Below, piece by piece: positions 32,110 to 42,899 of a stretch of DNA of 64,000 nt. Positions within the stretch are counted from its first letter, which is position 1; each line of letters opens with the position of its first letter. Position numbers and translations under genes: made by a program. Under the pieces are notes generated by a model. That model saw only the letters and a program-made list of their open reading frames with translations. It made no database searches and had not been told where the DNA came from. This DNA is from Maniola hyperantus (lineage: Eukaryota > Arthropoda > Insecta > Lepidoptera > Nymphalidae), in assembly GCF_902806685.2 (NCBI RefSeq), contig NC_048553.1:1736001-1800000 (forward strand). The letters run 5' to 3'.

Positions 32110-33165
32110 TACCGACCAATACGGCGAGTTGACAAAATAATCTCTCTATTAATCTGTAATCTCCTCCTACCTATCTAATGCTAGATGAAAAGCATTGACA
32201 TAACGTTCGATGTGGCAAGGGCTTAACTGTAAAGACGTGGTTACACTGAGGCTGAGATCGATAGAGCTTACTTTGTATTTGCTCAGACATAAGACATTGT
32301 TAAACAGAAACGGATTTATGCCAGCTAAATAACGCTGTCTCGTTTTAACAGTGTCTTAAGGCTGAGCAAAGTCAAAATGCGCTATATAGGTAGATTTCAG
32401 CCCGAGTTTGGGCTTAGACAATGAATTATATATTATGGTATAATAATAAATAAATAAATAAATTATGACGTTGAAATTAATCTTTCAATCACCTATTAAC
32501 ATAGAAGTACAATACTCAAGATTTTTTTTTAATTTTTTATAAATAAAAGTGTCGAGTGACGGTATCGAACGGTATCGGAATGCCGGGTAGCGGCAGTCAT
32601 TTAACTCTGGAAACTTTTAATGCTCAAAGTGTAACAAACGATTTGCCAGAAACTTCTAAAGACAGATAGTTAGGTACCTATTTAAGCATACGAAGATTTT
32701 GATTTTATTGTCTTGCGAGATGTGAAAAGTAGAGTATTGAACTTGGGGGTAATATCTACTGTCTTAGTCTTGGGCGCCCCTAAGATTTATTATATTATGG
32801 GCTAGTCTACATTTTTCTTTTTAAATTGTCCAATAGGGACACTTTGTTTCTTTCGTATTTTCAAAATAGTTAATTCCACTGTAAATTCCAGTGTACATTA
32901 AGAAATCTGCACCGCAATCAGTGATATTAGATCTTAGCGTCGTAAAACGGCATAAAGGCGTATTTATTTGCAAGGCGTCGCGCACAGTCCGCCATTGTAT
33001 TGGAAACGGTCCAATAAAAATAACACTGCCATATATGCGTACCTAAACATTGTGGTACCTCTTAACAAATGAGTGCTGTTTTAATTTTTCGACTGAATAA
33101 AGGGATTGTTTATGGCAAAGTTTGATAAATGTGCGGCTGAAACCAGCTAAAAGTCAAAATACCCT
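32110..33165. other. Intron stretch without recognised features
   Basis: No exon or clear repeat boundary. It contains a short (AAAT)n run near 32445-32462. It may hold regulatory sequence, but nothing here proves it. Confidence 0.4.
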
Positions 33166-33170
33166 TATTA

Positions 33171-33381
33171 TACATACGAAAGTGTGTTTGTTTGTTGATT
33201 TGTTGGTTTGTCCTTCAATCACGTCGCAATGGTGCAACGGTTTGACGTGATTTTTTGCATGTTCATAGATAAAGACCTAGAGAGTGACATGGGCTACTTT
33301 TTATCCCGGAAAATCAAAGAGTTCCCACGGGATTTTTAAAAAACCTAATTCCACGCGGGTGAAGTCGCGGGCATCAGCTAG
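33171..33381 (+). mobile_element. HelA Helitron-like element, complete
   Basis: Variant with TCCTTCAATCACGTCGCAAT and GCAACGGTTTGACGTGATTT in the body, as at 20382 and 41573. It ends CACGCGGGTGAAGTCGCGGG plus CATCAGCTAG. Confidence 0.8.
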
Positions 33382-33408
33382 TACCTACATAAATATCGTG
33401 TAACATAT

Positions 33409-33570
33409 AGAGCGATCACGCACTCATCCGATCCGAATCCGTGAAAATACGGATACATATAAAAATATTTTCGTCATAAATGTCATATCATAAGCTACCA
33501 TACAATTAGTTCTATGACTAATTCGGAACGTATTTTCACGGACTCGGATCGGATGAGTGAGTAACCGCCC
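33409..33570. mobile_element. MITE-J, about 40-bp inverted ends
   Basis: Left GCACTCATCCGATCCGAATC then CGTGAAAATACG; right CGTATTTTCACGGACTCGGA then TCGGATGAGTGAG. About 160 bases, non-coding. Its end resembles the duplicated unit at 5490-5613. Confidence 0.85.
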
Positions 33571-33574
33571 TTAT

Positions 33575-34365
33575 CATTGCATTGAACGGATTTGTTTTTT
33601 TTTAAATACCTATCTACATTTAAGTTTAAAATTTTGAAGAATCAAGTAAGTAGGTATTCAATCTAAATTAAATCTGAGGTTTCTGTGTGTACCGGTCTTA
33701 AGTCTCTGATATAGAATAATTCTCTTATTGGCCGGTCACCGACATGACACACTTCGCCTCTTACGCTCTTACGTCATTAATTTATAGGCATTTGACACTA
33801 CATGTGGAGATGTAGAGCAGACTTTGACATGCAAGATAATACCAACATTAAAATAAACGACTTCAAATCTTATGCCACAGACTAAAGAGTGACGCTGAAT
33901 AATTTGGCGGATAAAAATATTTTCCCATAAAATTTTAGGTCAGTGCCGACGCGCATACCGTCACGTATGAAGGGATAGGGGTAATTAGAATTCTGTAATC
34001 ATCACACACCAGCCAAGCTGTATTATTTTAAACTTAGGTACCTTTTTTTTTTTTGTTGTGCCTTATCATGCGATCAGTCGATGGACTATGAGCAGATTGG
34101 TTGGAGGACAGGATGGCGTGATTGGAGACAACTTCCCCAGCGGGAAAACTCCATAGGTCTCAGCTAATTATCCAGTATATGCTTTCTCTTTAGTCGACGA
34201 ATCGCCTGCGGCATTGTCAACTGCACTGCCAGACGATTTGGATGGTTATAAACTTAGGTACCTATTTGAATTATTAATCAACGCACTCGCATCGATACAC
34301 TTTTAAACTTCTAAATAATATCTGTCCCGGCTGTACTCACGCTCACACTTTTAAACACCTATGTT
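33575..34365. other. Intron stretch, no gene seen
   Basis: AT-rich, with no exon recognised. A segment around 34085-34250 (GGCATTGTCAACTGCACTGC) looks more balanced in composition, but I cannot name it. Confidence 0.4.
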
Positions 34366-34367
34366 TA

Positions 34368-34790
34368 GGGTTCCGTATCTCAAAACAAAAAAAGAAACCC
34401 TTATAGGATCACTTTGTTGTCTGTCTGTATGTCGTGTCTATCAAGAACTATCTATAGGGTTCTTTCCGTTGACCTAAAATTATGAAATTTGGCAGATAGG
34501 AAGGTCTTGTAGCACACTCCAAAATCCGAAAACCGTGAATTTGTGGTTAAGTACATCACAAAAAAAAATTAAATGTGTGCATGAACAAATAATTAGTAGA
34601 TATTTTCAACTTTCAAAGTAAGACTTGTCATATCAAGTGGGGTATCATAATGAAAGGGCGTGAAACCTGTGCGTTCTAAAACAGATTTTTTTTTTGCGTA
34701 ATAGTTTTTTATTTATCGTGAAAAATGTCTAAAAAATACGTATGTAGTACGGAACCCTCATTGCGCGAGCCTGACTCGCACTTGCCCGGT
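34368..34790 (+). repeat. Family D repeat, forward copy
   Basis: GGGTTCCGTATCTCAAAACA start and GCGCGAGCCTGACTCGCACT end. Several small indels mark it as older than 19477-19903. Confidence 0.85.
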
Positions 34791-35099
34791 TTTTTTTTAT
34801 TTTTAAACGGTGCCAAAGATAAAAGGCGTTTGGAAAGGATAAACATTTGAAAATATAAGCATAGACCCATCCGAAGGCGCTAAGCTGTCCCTTAAAAATA
34901 AAGCTAGTCATTAAATATTTCGAAAATGTAATGACTACCTTTTGACGTCTTGAAAGCCGGTTCCAAAATTAAATGATACGTTTTAAAAATGGAATCGCTC
35001 AGTCCCGCCTTTTTTCCTCCGAGATAACCTTTAGTCCATTCGGGTTGCCATAACGAAAAAAATAAAGCATCGAACGTTTTAATTTTTTTAAATGACATT

Positions 35100-36890
35100 C
35101 TTGCGGTTTTTTCTCGCTGGGAATCTTTACTGAGTAATAAGTTCGTTTCGATCCGGCCGGTTTTTGCGATCCTTATGGTTTCTCGGATTTGTTTCTTTTA
35201 TGATACACAATTATGATTAAATTTCGATGGTCGGTTACGCATTGTCGTTGGCCAAGGGTATATAAGTCATCCCATCAAACTCTGATGAGTTTTGAGCCCC
35301 GTTGCGATAATTAAAGCCCCGTGGATTAATCGCTACACTTATTTAAATGTTTGCCTGAATACGCCCGCCGCCGCGCCGCGCCGGTGCGCACTTTTTACGA
35401 TTCCGCGTCTTAGGATTAGCGTAGGTCGGTTCCGAGAAGTAAGAAATCAGCTTTGTGGCAATAATTAAATATGACTAAGCACGTATGGGTAGGTATGTTG
35501 CAGTCAAAAAACCATTTAAATATTTCTAAACATACCTTTAGGTACGTAACGGAGAAGGAATTCGGAATATAGAGTTTTGTACATAAAAAACGGGAGAAGG
35601 GACGAGGTTTTCGAATACAGACGGTTGGGGAAGACAGAACCGTCACTTGTGCCCGACACGGGGTGGGACATGATGAACGCCACCCTTAAACGTCTCCGTC
35701 CCTTTCTAACTCACCCGGCCGCCCTTAGCCCTGTCTTACTCGGTGTCATCTGGCAAAGCATTCACATGTCTGGGGCTACCAGAAGCGATTCGTAACAGTG
35801 AATAATGTGTTTGAATAGTTCACAATACTTAATAGTAATAATGCGAACCGGTATTAAATTCATTGCGCTCCAATGCAGCTCGGGTCATTCTTGCACTTAA
35901 TTCGAAATAATAAATACGACACAAAAAGTGTTCGCTATCTTCGGAGGTGTGCTTTTATGTATTCTTCAAATTGATAGCGGTAAATCAAGCATCGTTATAC
36001 CTACCTTCCGCGACGCTCGTATCGAATTTTACTGCGCCACTCGAGCCGTACGTAATACGACCGTAAAACTTAGAAAAATCTTTTTATATTACCTGCTACG
36101 CGGACGAATTGAGACGTACCGCCTGCGCTAGCGACCGGCGCATTGACACCGGCCACTTAAATTTAACAGCGAAATAACATTATAGCGGGCGCTAGCCATA
36201 AATTCCGTTTCATTCATGACGCTCGCAGCGCCGCGGCCGAGGAATTCTCCGTGCGTTTGTTTCTCGCCCATAAATACTAATAAAACGGCCTCGTTACGGG
36301 GACACATCGAAAATCGGGCACACGACTTCTTAACGGCACCTATTAGGATCTTCTGTCTGGTCGATTTAATTGAAAAATTGTATCCAGAGCGCTGCAAGAG
36401 TCGTATCCGACCCGCGCCGGATGCGGGCCCAGACGCCCATTATTCCATTTGCCCATCCGCATGGGGACACGCCGCGACACCGACACGTGTCAATAAACCG
36501 ATCGCGCGGGCGTTGCGAGCACCTACCTCGCCTAATTACTGCTGCTGCTCTTCGCCGGTCTATATCGGGCAGGAGGGCCGCTGCCGAAGGTTAAGCGGCC
36601 AGCTGCAGTCACCCGCTTTGAAGCTCCAAACGTTTCAATATTCATTCCGTGAGCTAGAGTGTTTTTCTTGCGCGTTTATAAAAATAGCCGGCGTGAGCGA
36701 TGTTCGGCGCACGGATTCGGGCGATTCGCGAGCGGATTTATCGCCCAGAAAGCACCGCGGGGAAACGTTAACACTCGTTTTAAGGCCGCGGATGAAAGTT
36801 TTAGTTGCCTATCCATTTTTAATTTGAACAATTTAAAAAACAAACACGACCGCCGTCGTCGCTTCTCATAGTCATACTCGTAAATCGAGG
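35100..36890. promoter_or_regulatory. GC-richer, repeat-free block; candidate conserved regulatory region
   Basis: This is the longest stretch in the window free of recognised repeats. It is clearly richer in G+C and CpG than its surroundings (for example 35363-35390 and 36220-36600). It contains homeobox-type words (CCATAAATTCC, CATAAATACTAATAAAA, TTTAATTG). Overlapping open frames, including one of 203 codons at 36216-36827, occur in several phases, as expected of GC-rich DNA, with no domain or splice support. Its place inside a long hth intron suggests enhancer or conserved non-coding DNA; that is inference. Confidence 0.35.
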
Positions 36891-36894
36891 ATCA

Positions 36895-37071
36895 TCCTTA
36901 TCATCATTGTTAACCGATAGACGTCCACAGCTAGACATAGGTCTCTTGTAGAGACTTCCACACACCACGGTCTCGCGCCGCCTGAATCCAATGGCTACTT
37001 GAGACTCGTTTGATGTCGTATGTCCACCTAGAGGAGTCTTCCAATGCTGCTCTTTCCGGTACCAAGTCGGG
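36895..37071 (-). mobile_element. RTE-like LINE 3' tail
   Basis: Same tail as 60502-60645 and 3886-4045, with GACGTCCACAGCTAGACATA and CTTGTAGAGACTTCCACACA on the + strand. It decays toward 37071, where the orientation flips. Confidence 0.75.
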
Positions 37072-37073
37072 AC

Positions 37074-37160
37074 TTAAATACAATGCTCAATGACCTTAGC
37101 AGAGTTTCTCAACAGGTGGACCTAAAAATGAACATGAGCAAAACGAAAATCATGTCTAAT
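37074..37160 (+). mobile_element. LINE reverse transcriptase fragment, inverted against the tail
   Basis: The + strand encodes LNTMLNDLSRVSQQVDLK and then MNMSKTKIMSN, the block following the YxDD motif in RTE-type LINE reverse transcriptases. It directly abuts a tail of the same kind of LINE in the opposite orientation. Confidence 0.8.
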
Positions 37161-37329
37161 TACTTGTCCCGTCCCATGCAGTAAGTAATCTTTGAAAACT
37201 CTGTTCGCTCTCATTGCAGACGAGTAGGTATGTATGTATGTAACACAAAATTCAGCTAGACGGATCCAGTGTTGACATAATATGGATTCAAGACAGTTGC
37301 TTACTATGGACCTCATAAGAAAGCTCAGA

Positions 37330-37900
37330 AAGCTCCCAATAAGTAATCGTTGAGAGCTCTGTAGGTACTCGATATTGTAGACGAGAAGGTATGTATAATC
37401 GGGGATCAGCTGATTTCAATTGAATCGCGCGTCGTTTTTCGTCGTTTTATCAGTTTCGCTGGTGTCTCGTACATTATTTATGTTCTCGAAATTAATTTAA
37501 CAGACCGTTAACCTCGGCCCGCGATTCGGTTCACAAATTGATATCGCCTAGTCTCGGGTTTATCGCGTTTCTGCGCAGGAATGTTATCGAGGAGTATTGT
37601 AAACAGAGGTCAATAGCTGGCACATGAACTGCGGACTGATACTGCATGCCCCCTTATCGTCTGCTGCACTCCAAGGGACAGTTTGAGACTCTCTTAGTCA
37701 GATTTTACGTAAATATGGTGTCGTTAAGATAACGATTTCCTCTCGACGCGACGGCCGTCTCCGCTTTTGCTTTTATTAAAATACATAAAATAAGTATCTA
37801 CTTAAAGGATTTTCTTGTCACTGAATTAAGTTGGATAAATTTATGTGGCTTTCGGCGTTGGTGTGAGGCGATAAGTGCGTTCGGACACACGGGTGATTCC
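37330..37900. promoter_or_regulatory. Second repeat-poor block, candidate regulatory DNA
   Basis: No known repeat boundaries. It contains GGGATCAGCTGATTTCAATT, ACATTATTTATG and GCCTAGTCTCGGGTTTATCG. Composition is more balanced than the surroundings. No exon is visible. The regulatory role is inferred only from position and the absence of repeats. Confidence 0.25.
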
Positions 37901-37950
37901 ACTAATTTTTTACTGAATTAAGTCCCAAGCAGTGTTGCCAACTACGAAAT

Positions 37951-38250
37951 AAAAACCTGGTCAAGTGCGAGTTGGACTGGCACACGATGGGTTCCGTACC
38001 ATCATGTATCGAGATAATGTACTTTTTCATTTGCATGGCGGCCATTTTGAAATTTTCATAATTTGTTGTTATAGCGGCAACAGAAATAGATACACATTGT
38101 GAAAATTTCAACTCTGTAACTATTTTACGATGCAAAACTGTGCTATTATGGTTCATGAACAGCCCGCTGACAGACAAACAGACGGACGGACGGCTAGCAG
38201 AGGCCTAATAATAGTGTCGCATTGCCACCCTCCAGGTACGAAACCTTAAA
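37951..38250 (-). repeat. Family D subfamily copy, reverse
   Basis: AAAAACCTGGTCAAGTGCGA start and CAGGTACGAAACCTTAAAAA end. The interior has TTGTTGTTATAGCGGCAACA and ACAGACAAACAGACGG. Confidence 0.75.
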
Positions 38251-38683
38251 AAATTAGAATGTGCTATCTCGTCATAAATAACGTTGACATAAAGCTGCCC
38301 ACGCGCATCTTATTACCGCGTCTGTCCGTTTGTCCGTTCGTTACCTCCATTGTGAGCCTGAATGCGAGATTAGCTACACCGACACTCGTGATTGACTATT
38401 TAACTTCAAATTCCGTGATGAACGCCTTTCTAAACGGAGCGCGATGAATTCTACTTTGGCTTTTATTAAATTTCAACGGTCACTAAGCTGGATGTTTATT
38501 TTTTAATCGCTCGAGTAGCTTTTGTTGGGATAACTTACAGTAAAATTAAATTAAAAGACATAATAGCCTTTAAATAGTTTTTTTGCGGTTAAATTGTGCA
38601 CCTAATCAAAAATCATGAATATGAACTTAGTCAAAAAGACTATCTATACACAGTATTTTCAAAAATTATGGAATGCTGATGAA

Positions 38684-38861
38684 TTGAAGGTGAGGAAACC
38701 TGCATGCCTGAGAGTTCTCCATAATGATCGCAAAGGTGTGTGAAGTCTACCAATCCGCACATGGCCAGCGTGGAACTGTGGCCAAAACCCTTCTCTCTGA
38801 GAGGAGACCCGTGCTCTGTAGTGAGCCTGCGATGTATTGATTATGATGATGATGATGATTT
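38684..38861 (+). mobile_element. SINE1, 3' part
   Basis: GGTGAGGAAACCTGCATGCC, GTGTGTGAAGTCTACCAATC and a (GAT)n end. The tRNA-like head is missing. Confidence 0.75.
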
Positions 38862-38887
38862 TTGTCATTCATGTTATTTCATATTAG

Positions 38888-39114
38888 AGAATACCCTCGA
38901 CTTCACCCGCATGGATTTAGGTTTTTGAAAATCCCGTGGGAACCTTTTTATTTTCCGGGATAAAATGTATGTAATGTAATGGAAATAGCCCATATCCTTT
39001 CCCGGGATGTAAGCTAACTCTGTACCAAATTTTATCAAAATCAGTTAAACTGTTGGGCCGTAAAAAGCTAGCAGACAGACAGACACACTATCGCATTTAT
39101 AATATTAGTATGGA
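38888..39114 (-). mobile_element. HelA Helitron-like element, reverse
   Basis: The minus strand starts TCCATACTAATATTATAAAT and ends in a decayed CATGCGGGTGAAGTCGAGGG. The final CTAGT is lost. Confidence 0.8.
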
Positions 39115-39470
39115 TTGAATTGATTCCGTCGTGTCGTCGATGACCGCGTCCCCGACAGGGCGATGACCAAATTATTGGCGAGAACGAGTCCCGCCGGTCG
39201 CCGCCCAATCCTCTTGATCCGGCGAAAAACAAATCAATCAAGATAAAACTCTTTAATAACAAATTAACAATACTCGTATACCGGTATTTAGAGTGTATCA
39301 ATTGGTAAAACAAGTTGTTAAGATTTATTAGTTGCATTTGTGTATTTTTTAGCCAATTTATTTCAATTTGTCGTCGACACCCCCCTTATCCGGGGAAACA
39401 GATTAATCAAGATATATCTCTTTAATTTTTGTATTAGGTAATTGATAAAACATGGTGCCGATTAGTCTTC
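39115..39470. other. Repeat-poor stretch with an internal similarity
   Basis: Two phrases, ATCCGGCGAAAAACAAATCA then ATCAAGATAAAACTC at 39217-39252 and ATCCGGGGAAACAGATTAAT then CAAGATATATCTC at 39389-39420, look like an old duplication about 170 bases apart. No gene seen. Confidence 0.45.
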
Positions 39471-39473
39471 TTC

Positions 39474-39814
39474 TATATATATATATAAAAGGAAAAGGTG
39501 ACTGACTGACTGACTGACTGACAATAATATTTGACATTTAACCAACCCTGTCGCCTTTTAGTGCATCTTTTATCTGTGAACATCATGATAATCTATCTAA
39601 ATATATAAAAGGAAAAGGTGACTGACTGACTGGCTGATCTATCAACGCACAGCTCAAACTACTGGACGGATCTGGCTGAAATTTGGCATGCAGATAGCTA
39701 TTATGACGTAGGCATCCGCTAAGAAAGGATTTTTGAAAATTCAACTCCTAAGGGGGTGAAATAGGGGTTTGAAATTTTGTAGTCCACGCGGACGAAGTCG
39801 CGAGCATAAGCTAG
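39474..39814 (+). mobile_element. HelB 5' end, captured 73-bp flank, then complete HelB
   Basis: 39474-39522 is a HelB 5' end (TATATAAAAGGAAAAGGTGA and CTGACTGACTGACTGAC). 39523-39595 is the 73-bp stretch also found at 32033-32105. 39596-39814 is a full HelB ending CGCGGACGAAGTCGCGAGC plus ATAAGCTAG. Confidence 0.85.
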
Positions 39815-39829
39815 TTATTAATAATGTTT

Positions 39830-40990
39830 TTGAATCTATTTCTTTCAAGGCAAAAATAATTGTCTACTGGTGATGCACATAAAATAACAAACAAAAAAAT
39901 AAGAGAAAAATCTTTCATAAATCAAACTAACAATATTATTCGATATTATATAACTATTATTCGATACACAATATACAATATTATTCGATATTATATTATA
40001 TAACTAACAATTTTATTTATTATTAAAACTTTAGAATGTATTTATAATTAGAACAAGTTATTAAGATTTACATACTTAAACATTATTAGATAGAAATTTT
40101 TCTATCGAAAAATAATAATTTACTCAACATACTAAAACTTTTTTTTTGTTTGATATTTCAAAGCTATCTGCAATCAGTCATTGAATGGACTTTTATCAGA
40201 TTGTTATCCCTGCATTTACCCTAAAACTAAAAGCTTTAAATTATTTAAGTAAGGTACACTAAGACAATAGCATTTAATTGGTATTTCATATGTACAAATG
40301 AAGAATTCGCAAATCATAAGTTCATAGTTTATTTTAATTATGAAAATAAAAACAGAATGAACCCTACCATGCGGCGGCCATATTTCTTTAAAATGAGACC
40401 AAAAACCCCGCGCTAAATAGGGAGAGTCAAGCAACCAACGCGAACGTAGCAGTGTGATTCCAATTTCAAACCTCGTTATCGTGTCCGAAAAAGAACACGA
40501 TATTCGAAAAAGATCTCGTAAAAGTTCGTATCGTTTAATTTTTTCAAAAATAGAACGTTATTTTTTTTTAGTCGCGTGTTCCGCAAACGGTGCACAATGG
40601 CTAGTGTTGCCAGTTACCATGGAGAGGCATTGTCCTTGCAACCCTTCGAAGTTCGAACTACATACTGAAGTGCTGAATCACCTCACTTCAATTAATATTG
40701 TTTAATGTATACAGATCCGACATCGTATTAGAAGGAATTATATCGTTCCGGCAGTCGTGGATTTGTTGATGGACGATAAACAACTTGCATCGGTGCTGTT
40801 TGATCGGGGAAAGAAGTAACATGACACGGAATAGCTACTAGGTATATACCTATTACCTACTAGTAAAGATGTGTTAAACCTTTTTTTTTACTGGACTGAA
40901 AAGTTTCAGTGAAAACTCAATAGTAAGTGACGCTGCCTAAGGATCGAAATTTGAATATTGGTAGTTAATTTGTGCATTACATTAAGAAGG
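39830..40990. other. AT-rich intron stretch, no gene seen
   Basis: Includes a run of repeated TATTATTCGATA words at 39930-39995. The segment 40440-40830 is somewhat more balanced but has no exon I recognise. Confidence 0.4.
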
Positions 40991-40992
40991 TG

Positions 40993-41520
40993 GATCAACC
41001 CATCACCGGCTTTCTACAGAGCACAGGTCTCCTCTCAGAGTGAGAAGGGTTTAGGCTACCACGCTGGCCCAGTGCGGGTAAGCAGATTTCACACACTTTT
41101 GAGAACACAATGGAGAACTCTCAGGCATGCAGGTTTTCTCATGATGGTTTCCTTCACCGTAAAAGCAAGTGATATTTTCACATAATATTTTAATCCATAC
41201 TAATATTATAAATGCGAAAGTGTGTCTGTCTGTCTGTCTGCTAGCCTTTCACGGCCCATCCGTTCAACCGATTTTGACGAAATTTGGTACAGATATAGCT
41301 TGCATCCCGGGGAAGGACATAGGCTACTTTTTATCCCGGAAAATCAAAGAGTTCCCACGGGATTTTTAAAAACCTAAATCCACGCGGACGAAGTCGCGGG
41401 CATCAGCTAGTAACTTAATAAAACGCACATAGTTCCGAAAAGTTAAAGGTGCGTGCTCATGATCGAACCCCGACCTCCTGATCAGGAGGTGGACCACTTA
41501 ACCACTAGGCTATCACGGTG
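40993..41520 (-). mobile_element. SINE1 split by a HelA insertion
   Basis: The body is at 40993-41193 (CTACCACGCTGGCCCAGTGC and GAGAACTCTCAGGCATGCAG). The head is at 41411-41520 (CGATCATGAGCACGCACC on the minus strand, then the A-box region with TAGCCTAGTGGTTAAG). Joining the two parts around the HelA gives an ordinary reverse SINE1. Confidence 0.85.
41194..41410 (+). mobile_element. HelA Helitron-like element, reference copy
   Basis: 217 bases, from TCCATACTAATATTATAAAT to the hairpin CGCGGACGAAGTCGCG, then GGCATCAGCTAG. The flanking bases are A on the left and T on the right, as expected for Helitron insertion between A and T, with no target duplication. No coding capacity, so it must be moved in trans. 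It resembles the Lep1-type Helitron-like elements known from Lepidoptera (from memory). Confidence 0.88.
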
Positions 41521-41572
41521 AAAGAAAATACTAAGATTTAATTTGACTCTACTATAATTTTAATATAATCAG

Positions 41573-41760
41573 TACCCTTATTATAAATGCGAAAGTGTGT
41601 TTGTTTGTTGGTTTTTCCTTCAAACATGTTGCAACGGTGCAACGTGATTTTTGCATGGGTATAGATGGACCTGGAGAGTGACATAGGCTACTTTTTATCC
41701 CGGAAAATCAAGGACTTCCCACGTGATTTCCACGCGGACGAAGTCGCGGGCATCAGCTAG
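41573..41760 (+). mobile_element. HelA variant, complete
   Basis: TTATAAATGCGAAAGTGTGT, CAAACATGTTGCAACGGTGC and end CACGCGGACGAAGTCGCGGG plus CATCAGCTAG. A short deletion lies before the hairpin. Confidence 0.82.
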
Positions 41761-42024
41761 TTAGATGTACGAGTACTTAAGTGCTACCACCTACCGAAGA
41801 TCTTTAGAAGCGTTTAATCAAATGAGGAACTTTTACCTTACACAAACACACACATGTTTGCATGGCACAAACTTTTGTCATCGCCCAACCGATTCTGACA
41901 AACTTTATGGTGTGATTATGATTTTATTATGGACATCAAATTCTTCGTATGTCATAAAAAGTTTCATGACAATTTCAGTAAGTTGACGTAATTCTTTTGG
42001 ACAGACAGGCAGAGCTTTACAGTA

Positions 42025-42140
42025 ATCATCATGATGATCAACCCATCGCCGGCTCACTACAGAGCACGGGTCTCAATCTCGGGTGATTGAAGGACAAACC
42101 AACAAACAAATACACTTTCGCATTTATAATATGGGTACCT
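42025..42140 (-). mobile_element. SINE1 tail scrap joined to a HelA 5' scrap
   Basis: 42025-42075 reads TGATGATCAACCCATCGCCG and GGCTCACTACAGAGCACGGG (SINE1 tail, reverse). 42085-42140 reads AAACAAATACACTTTCGCAT (HelA start, reverse). Confidence 0.65.
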
Positions 42141-42144
42141 ACTG

Positions 42145-42700
42145 ACGTTAATAATATTGATAGTTAATTTCTTCATAATTCTTCTTCTAATTCATTATAA
42201 AACAACGTTTTGAACCAGAGACTATTTTCGTTGAACGCACAGACATAGACGATTAAAATTTGTACCTACTAGCTATTTATAGCAATCAATACAAGTCCAA
42301 ATTTATTTTAGTAACTAGGTACCTAAGTACTTCCTAAATGATTTATTATCATTACGCAAATGCAAACGACAAAGGAAGATAGGCGCCACAGAAGCAATAT
42401 TATGACAAGGCGATTATTATGTTACTCGATCACGAATTCAGCGGGAGCGTCCTTTTAAAAGGACGTTTCAAGCAGCGGCTACACAATAAACCCCCAAATT
42501 AGCGCTCGCGCGAATTAGCGCTGAATCCAAAGTGCGCGATTAAAGCGGGTCTACAAACTTACAAAGAGCCAATTCGAAAATGAACAACGTTATTTAAATT
42601 GAAAAAGGAACGCGCCGTGAATAAAACAATCTGTACAGTGCTCAGAATAATGAATATCGTGGAAGGAGTCTTAGGCAACGAACGATAAAATATAGAAGCC
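42145..42700. other. Repeat-poor stretch with an 18-bp perfect palindrome
   Basis: At 42448-42465 the sequence CGTCCTTTTAAAAGGACG is self-complementary. Nearby is TTAGCGCTCGCGCGAATTAG then CGC, also nearly self-complementary. No gene seen. Confidence 0.5.
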
Positions 42701-42705
42701 TTATA

Positions 42706-42897
42706 ACGAAAGCTCTACCGTGGTGGGCGATGCATGGTACCTATTATCGGTTTCCTGTTTAAACTCAAAAATTGGAAAAAATCACCACTTACGCCCCATC
42801 TATAGTAACTATATCGAAAACTCTACCATGGTGGGCGTGGTGCATATCGTCGGTTTCCCGTAAAAACTCAAAAATTGGAAAAAAACACCAAGTACAG
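42706..42897. repeat. Tandem duplication, period about 108 bp
   Basis: Two units start CGAAAGCTCTACCGTGGTGG and CGAAAACTCTACCATGGTGG, and both contain ACTCAAAAATTGGAAAAAA. They differ by a few substitutions and short gaps. Confidence 0.8.
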
Positions 42898-42899
42898 TT

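Noticed and set aside
36216..36827. 203-codon open frame in the GC-rich island as a host gene
   Set aside because: Overlapping frames in other phases and on the other strand are also open, as expected in GC-rich DNA. No domain, splice signals or repeat pattern support it.
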